Assembly (NCBI RefSeq): GCF_013337285.1
Contig: NZ_SUPW01000005.1
Span: 248,001-312,000 of the forward strand
Length of the DNA: 64,000 nucleotides
Source: Agrobacterium tumefaciens
Lineage (GTDB): Bacteria; Pseudomonadota; Alphaproteobacteria; Rhizobiales; Rhizobiaceae
Reading direction: 5' to 3'
How positions within the stretch are numbered: the first letter of the stretch is position 1; each line of letters starts with the position of its first letter. The notes beneath the pieces were generated by a model, which saw only the letters and a program-made list of their open reading frames with translations, was not told the origin of the DNA and searched no databases. The position numbers and the translations under genes were made by a program. Shown one piece after another: positions 59,319 through 64,000 of the stretch.

Positions 59319-59334
59319 TGTCCCACGTGAAACA
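59319..59334. other. candidate parS centromere site
   Basis: TGTCCCACGTGAAACA differs by one base from the ParB-binding consensus TGTTNCACGTGAAACA, at its fourth position. It sits in an intergenic gap, where the other CACGTG sites of the window do not match. Confidence 0.55.
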
Positions 59335-59335
59335 A

Positions 59336-59364
59336 AAGGCCCGGAAATCGCTTTTCCGGGCCTT
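59336..59364. terminator. terminator between the UxaA-like gene and purH
   Basis: AAGGCCCGGAAA and TTTCCGGGCCTT form a 12-bp stem around TCGCT. On the minus strand it is followed by TTTTGTTT, so it ends purH well; the plus-strand tail is weak. Confidence 0.8.
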
Positions 59365-59391
59365 AACTATTCCTGACCATAGGTCCGCGCC

Positions 59392-61008
59392 TTAATGGCG
59401 GAAGTGACGCATGCCCGTGAACACCATCGTCACATTATGCTCGTTTGCAGCGTCGATCACTTCCTGATCACGCATGGAGCCGCCCGGCTGGATGACAGCG
59501 GTAGCGCCCGCAGCAATCGCAGCAAGCAAACCATCGGCGAAGGGGTAGAAGGCTTCCGAAGCAACGGCAGAGCCGCGCGTCAGCGGTTCGGCAAGGCCGA
59601 GGGCCTCGGCCGCATCTTCCGCCTTCTGGGCGGCGATGCGGGCGGAATCCACCCGGCTCATCTGGCCGGCACCGATACCAGCCGTCTGTCCATCCTTGGC
59701 ATAGATCACGGCATTTGATTTCACATGCTTGGCGATCTTGAAGGCGAACTTCATGTCCTCAAGCTCCTGCGCCGTCGGCGCACGCTTGGTGACAACCTTG
59801 AGGTCCAGATCCTCAACCATGCCATTGTCACGGCTCTGCACCAGCAGACCGCCGGAAACAGTCTTCGCGGTAATGCCGGCTGCGCGCGGGTCCGGTAGAC
59901 CGCCAGCGGTCAGCAGGCGCAGGTTCGGCTTCCGGGCAATGATGGACTTGGCTTCTTCGGTGACGTCAGGCGCAATGATGACTTCGGTGAAGAGCTTGAC
60001 GATCTCTTCCGCCGTCTCCGCATCAAGCGTTTGGTTCAAGGCAATGACGCCGCCAAAAGCCGAAACGGAATCGCAGGCCAACGCCCGCCGGTAAGCTTCG
60101 GCAAGTGTCGGGCCGGTCGCAACGCCACAGGGGTTGGCATGCTTGATAATGGCGACTGCTGGTGCATTTTCCGGCAGGAATTCCGCCACCAGCTCGTAAG
60201 CCGCATCCGTATCATTGATATTATTGTAGGAAAGCTGCTTGCCCTGAAGCAACGTTGCGGTTGCGACGCCGGGACGCTTTTCGCCGGTCAGGTAAAAACC
60301 GGCGCTCTGATGCGGGTTCTCGCCATAACGCATCTTTTCCTTCAGTCTACCGCCGATGGCCCGGTAATCCGGCGTCTCTATCGAAAGCGCTTCAGCGAAC
60401 CAGTTGGAAATCACGGCGTCATAGGCGGCCGTGCGGGCATAGGCCTTGGCGGCAAAGCGCTGGCGCAGCGCATAGGAAGTCTGCCCGTCATCCGCCTGCA
60501 GGGCTTCGACCAGCGCGGGATAGTCGGAGGGATCGGTAACGACGGTGACATAAGCATGGTTCTTGGCGGAAGCGCGGATCATCGCCGGCCCGCCAATATC
60601 GATGTTTTCGACCGTCGTCGGATAATCGCCGCCCTTGGCGCGAACTTCCTCAAAGGGATAAAGATTGATCACCGAGAGATCGATCGCCTCAATGCCATGT
60701 GCCTTCATCGCCTCTACATGGTCTGCATCATCCCGGATCGCCAGAAGCCCACCATGCACATTCGGATGCAGGGTCTTGACCCGACCGTCCATGATCTCGG
60801 GAAAATTGGTCACGTCGGAAACATCCGTCACCGGCAACCCCGCATCGGCAATGGCCTTCGCCGTTCCACCGGTCGAAAGCAGCCGGACACCAAGCTTGGA
60901 GAGGACCGTCGCCAGCTCGATGATGTCAGTCTTGTCGGACACGGAAAGAAGCGCCGTGCGGATTTTGACTTTATCGGGGGCGGGAATTTTTTTGGACACG
61001 ACGGCCAT
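59392..61008 (-). CDS. purH: bifunctional AICAR transformylase / IMP cyclohydrolase
   Basis: Last two steps of IMP synthesis. It has 538 residues: the N-terminal cyclohydrolase ([39 protein letters not shown]) and the C-terminal transformylase (KHANPCGVA, with the Lys-His pair; [11 protein letters not shown]). The ATG at 61008 with GGAG upstream gives the standard length; a frame to 61080 adds 24 unrelated residues. Confidence 0.97.
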   Translation of the reverse strand: MAVVSKKIPAPDKVKIRTALLSVSDKTDIIELATVLSKLGVRLLSTGGTAKAIADAGLPVTDVSDVTNFPEIMDGRVKTLHPNVHGGLLAIRDDADHVEAMKAHGIEAIDLSVINLYPFEEVRAKGGDYPTTVENIDIGGPAMIRASAKNHAYVTVVTDPSDYPALVEALQADDGQTSYALRQRFAAKAYARTAAYDAVISNWFAEALSIETPDYRAIGGRLKEKMRYGENPHQSAGFYLTGEKRPGVATATLLQGKQLSYNNINDTDAAYELVAEFLPENAPAVAIIKHANPCGVATGPTLAEAYRRALACDSVSAFGGVIALNQTLDAETAEEIVKLFTEVIIAPDVTEEAKSIIARKPNLRLLTAGGLPDPRAAGITAKTVSGGLLVQSRDNGMVEDLDLKVVTKRAPTAQELEDMKFAFKIAKHVKSNAVIYAKDGQTAGIGAGQMSRVDSARIAAQKAEDAAEALGLAEPLTRGSAVASEAFYPFADGLLAAIAAGATAVIQPGGSMRDQEVIDAANEHNVTMVFTGMRHFRH

Positions 61009-61175
61009 CGGGCATACTCCGTTTAACGGGGAGGACAGGCTGAAATGGAATTGATCCAGCAATTGCCGCCGCGTTAACACAGCTTACCGGATTAATAAAC
61101 AGCACGGATGACGGAGGGTGAAAACTATGGGCAGTTTTCGCCCGAAATCACCCGGATTGCGGGGCGAGATGCGGC

Positions 61176-62843
61176 TCAGGCCTTGCGTTCGATGATCCAG
61201 CGGATTTCCCGCGTATTGGCGAGATTGAAAGGCAACTCGATTTGTTGCGAAGGCCGCATGCCGGAGGCATCGGCCATGAACACATCTTCGGTCACGAAAA
61301 CCTCCAGCCCCGGCGCTGAAAACAGCCAGGTGGTCCCATCCGTCGCTTCCAGATAAACCGATTCCTCATCCCGCCGATGCAGCTGAATATGGGGATGGAT
61401 GTGGAAGCGTGAAACCGCCGAGATCGATTGCAATGGCGTCTTCGCCACATTCTCGTCAGCTCGCAACAAGTCACGCCCTTTTATCTTCGTGCCGGCCGCA
61501 TTCAGTTCGATTTCTCGCTCGTGATAGCAGCCGAAGTTCTGCAAATATCCATCATGTGATGCCCAGAGAACATCGCTGCCATTTCCGTCCGTTCCACGCT
61601 CACTATCCACCTGGCTGACGCCGGAGATCATGATCGGGCCAAGCAGCCTGGAGCGAGACAATCTGCACGAGGAGGTATCGGCAAGCGTGACGGTGGAATG
61701 GGCGGCCGTTGACCGGCTGGCCCGCTGATATTCCGGTGCTGCATTTTTCGGAAAGCCAGAATTGATGATGAACCGGTTCTTGCCGCAGGACATCTCAAAG
61801 GACAGGCAACCCGAATGGGCACTACGCGAAAGCTCCGCCGAACCGGGATACCCCGTATCCACAATGATGACGGTCTCATCTGTCGCAAGCCGATGGTAAT
61901 TCACATCCGGCAGCATTTTCGAAGGCCGACCAGCGGTTTCATCATAACGCAGCACGGAGACAAGCTCGTTGGCAAGCGTCGCCGTCGCGCCGTTGAACAG
62001 TGCGAGGTCGCCACCCTGATGCCTGAAAAAGCGGATTGCCGGAAACATCCGATCTATCGCCGGCACGAGCCCGGAGGGCAGATCGTGGCCAAGATTGATA
62101 TAACTTTGCCGAAGCGGCAGAAGATCGAGCAGCAGATCAAGCATGACCCGCGGGTTGCGGGACACATGCCCGCCATCGGGCAGAATCTGGCGTTCCATTT
62201 CCTGAGCCAGCTTCATTCCATGCCGAGTGATACGCGAAAGGCGTGTCGGCATGGCGATGGAGGCCATGGCAAGCGCGATCCTGATTCGCAGCCGCGTCTC
62301 GCCATCAGGTGCGTGTTTAACGATCCTGTCGAGATAACGCACATGAAAGGCGAGGCTTTTGAGGAACCGGCGATAAAAACCAGCATCGGCCTCGAATAAA
62401 ACGACGGGGGAATGGGACAGCCAGGCAATCAGCCGCTGCGCCGCGATCTCCGGAGACCAGCCTATCCCGGTAACGCGTCTGCCGTTCAGGGCAATCCATT
62501 CGGCAACAATGCGACGCGCCCGCTTGCAGGCTTCGCTCGACCTGTCGGAACGGATATGCCGCAACCAGCCGAAGGCGTGCAGCCGCTCCTCAAAAACCAG
62601 CGAGGGATAATCCACCTGAAAAGGCGACAGGCCGCCGGTTTCCACGACACGACCGGCAAGCGCGATGCGCCCACGCAGCAATTCCTCGGCAAAATAGGGA
62701 TCGATTGCCCTCAGATCCGTAGGCGCCGCTACCAGACCATCGGGAACACGATTGGCAAACCGCGAGACATGCAGGCGCAAAGGTGTAAGGCCGACACACA
62801 GATGACGATACGCCATCCGTGAAAGAAGACCGGCCGCATTCAT
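61176..62843 (-). CDS. heparinase II/III family protein
   Basis: 555 residues. The first part is alpha-helical (LHAFGWLRHI, WIALNGRRVTGIGWSPEIAAQRLIAWL) and the second is beta-rich, the heparinase II/III-like domain (DGGHVSRNPRVMLDLLLDL, RLATDETVIIVDTGYPG, AHSTVTLADTSSC). No signal peptide is obvious. The substrate is unknown: such proteins sit beside rsmB and purH in many Rhizobiales but are not shown to cut glycosaminoglycans. A TTG at 62867 is the alternative start. Confidence 0.88.
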   Translation of the reverse strand: MNAAGLLSRMAYRHLCVGLTPLRLHVSRFANRVPDGLVAAPTDLRAIDPYFAEELLRGRIALAGRVVETGGLSPFQVDYPSLVFEERLHAFGWLRHIRSDRSSEACKRARRIVAEWIALNGRRVTGIGWSPEIAAQRLIAWLSHSPVVLFEADAGFYRRFLKSLAFHVRYLDRIVKHAPDGETRLRIRIALAMASIAMPTRLSRITRHGMKLAQEMERQILPDGGHVSRNPRVMLDLLLDLLPLRQSYINLGHDLPSGLVPAIDRMFPAIRFFRHQGGDLALFNGATATLANELVSVLRYDETAGRPSKMLPDVNYHRLATDETVIIVDTGYPGSAELSRSAHSGCLSFEMSCGKNRFIINSGFPKNAAPEYQRASRSTAAHSTVTLADTSSCRLSRSRLLGPIMISGVSQVDSERGTDGNGSDVLWASHDGYLQNFGCYHEREIELNAAGTKIKGRDLLRADENVAKTPLQSISAVSRFHIHPHIQLHRRDEESVYLEATDGTTWLFSAPGLEVFVTEDVFMADASGMRPSQQIELPFNLANTREIRWIIERKA

Positions 62844-62967
62844 GCTGCCTGCAAAGGACCCTGACAAGCTGTGTTTCCCGCTTCACATGTTTTGTTTTTA
62901 TCAGTGAACCGTGATGACCGGAACATTATCGATAAATATCAATGATTCGCGAAAGCTTCGCTTTTTT

Positions 62968-64000
62968 CTACTTCTTACGCAAGACACTGCTAAAAAACCC
63001 ATCGACACCGCCGAACATATCCGGCGTCGTGCGCAGATCACCCTCGGGACTGACTGCCGCTTCCATTCCCGGCCAATCTTCCTTGCGAACGGCAATACGC
63101 TCCACACCTGGATTTTCCGCCAGAACCTGCGCAATCATCTCTTCGCCTTCCGAAGGATCAAGCGAGCAGTTGGAGAACACCACCACACCGCCAGAACCCA
63201 CCAATGTCAGCGCATGCCGCAACATCTGGCCCTGAAGAGCCGCAAGTTTGGCAATGTCCGTTTCATCCTTGGTCCAGCAAACATCGGGATGTTTGCGCAG
63301 CGTACCGGTTGACGAACAGGGCGCATCCAGGAGAACAGCGTCAAAGAGCTGCTCCGGCTGGTACTTCAACATGTTCACCTCCACCGTTTCGGCATGGAGG
63401 CCAAGCCGGTCGAGATTTTCCCTGAGACGCCGCAGACGATTGCCGGACTGGTCCAGCGCCGTCACTTTTGCACCCGCCAGTGCAAGCTGCGCCGTCTTTC
63501 CCCCCGGGGCCGCGCAGAGATCGGCGACACGTTTGCCGGAGATGTCTCCCAGCAGCCGCACCGGCATGCTGGCGGCAAGATCCTGCACCCACCAGGCGCC
63601 CTCGGTAAAGCCTTCAAGCGAAGGTATCTGACCTTCGAAGTCTCCAAGACGCACGCTGCCATTCGGCAAAACCGTACCGCCCAGCTTCTCCGCCCACAGG
63701 GCCGGATCGGCCTTGACTGTGAGATCGATGGAGGCCGGTGTCAGCTGCGCTTCGGAAATCCGCTTTGCAACTTCATCACCGTAAGCCGACACGAGACGGG
63801 CATAGAACCAGTCCGGCAACACCGGCACAGCAGCGATAGCCTGTTCGATTTCTGCTTTCTCCCGGCCAAGTCGTCTGAGAACGGCATTGACCAGTTTCAC
63901 GAAACGCTTGTTACGTGGGTCACGATGTGCCTGTTCAACAGCCAGATCGACGGCGGAATGATCGGGAACATCGAGATAAAGCATTTGCGCCGCGCCGACG
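62968..64000 (-). CDS. rsmB: RsmB-type rRNA cytosine-C5 methyltransferase (5' end outside window)
   Basis: Methylates a cytosine in 16S rRNA. The frame stays open to the last base (VGAAQM precedes the MLYLDVPDHSAVD stretch), so the start lies beyond. An N-terminal NusB-like part is partly visible (FVKLVNAVLRRL). The methyltransferase domain shows DLCAAPGGKTAQLA (AdoMet), DAPCSSTGTLRKHPD (with one catalytic Cys) and VFSNCSLDPSEGEEM (the other). Upstream of the heparinase-like gene. Confidence 0.93.
   Translation of the reverse strand, partial: VGAAQMLYLDVPDHSAVDLAVEQAHRDPRNKRFVKLVNAVLRRLGREKAEIEQAIAAVPVLPDWFYARLVSAYGDEVAKRISEAQLTPASIDLTVKADPALWAEKLGGTVLPNGSVRLGDFEGQIPSLEGFTEGAWWVQDLAASMPVRLLGDISGKRVADLCAAPGGKTAQLALAGAKVTALDQSGNRLRRLRENLDRLGLHAETVEVNMLKYQPEQLFDAVLLDAPCSSTGTLRKHPDVCWTKDETDIAKLAALQGQMLRHALTLVGSGGVVVFSNCSLDPSEGEEMIAQVLAENPGVERIAVRKEDWPGMEAAVSPEGDLRTTPDMFGGVDGFFSSVLRKK

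Overview
The window looks like part of the main circular chromosome of an alphaproteobacterium of the Rhizobiaceae, most likely the Agrobacterium tumefaciens complex. The reasons are the high GC content, the gene orders obg-proB-proA-nadD-rsfS-rlmH-envC-ctpA and rsmB-heparinase-purH, the large NAD-glutamate dehydrogenase, the aerobic cob gene set carrying cbiD, and protein sequences typical of that family. The species assignment is inference; no search was run. Both ends cut a gene: NAD-glutamate dehydrogenase at the left (5' end missing) and an RsmB-type rRNA methyltransferase at the right (5' end missing). No tRNA, rRNA, insertion sequence, phage or CRISPR array was seen.

Layout. 1-6.1 kb: gdh and an MFS permease. 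6.1-9 kb: polyhydroxybutyrate genes, with phaR divergent from phaA-phaB. 9.1-10 kb: bacterioferritin-associated ferredoxin overlapping bacterioferritin, behind a possible iron-responsive operator. 10-20.3 kb: a long minus-strand housekeeping run (obg, proB, proA, nadD, rsfS, rlmH, an EnvC-like protein, ctpA, a divergent polysaccharide deacetylase, rppH). 20.4-23.1 kb: two GNAT acetyltransferases, rpmA-rplU with a structured leader, and a small zinc metallopeptidase. 23.1-27.9 kb: a CitE-like lyase with a DUF1737 partner, leuD, leuB and a di-haem peroxidase.

28.1-47.5 kb holds most of the aerobic cobalamin pathway: cobA, cobI, cobG, cobJ, cobM, cbiD (in place of cobF), cobK, cobL, cobH, cobB, cobN, cobW, cobO, cobQ, cobD, cobC and cobE. 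One B12 riboswitch, read on the minus strand, precedes the DUF1636-cobW-cobN-cobG-cobH-cobI-cobJ run. The cluster is unusually compact. Strand switches occur with 21 bp between starts (cobA/cbiD), or with divergent ATG codons that share the two central bases of a CATG palindrome (cobL/cobK and cobD/cobC).

47.5-59.3 kb is a sugar catabolism island. A ribose-type ABC transporter and six minus-strand enzymes (aldose dehydrogenase, lactonase, Zn-dehydrogenase, tagaturonate-reductase-like enzyme, mutarotase, L-fuconate dehydratase) diverge from a GntR/FadR regulator and an altronate-dehydratase-like gene. The enzymes fit a shared entry for L-fucose and L-galactose that then splits: fuconate goes to a dehydratase, and L-galactonate goes through tagaturonate and altronate to KDG. 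Five copies of an 11-bp element resembling TGGTCAGGCCA in the divergent control region are candidate operators for the regulator.

59.3-64 kb: a near-consensus parS site between the altronate-dehydratase-like gene and purH, then purH, a heparinase-like protein and the partial rsmB.
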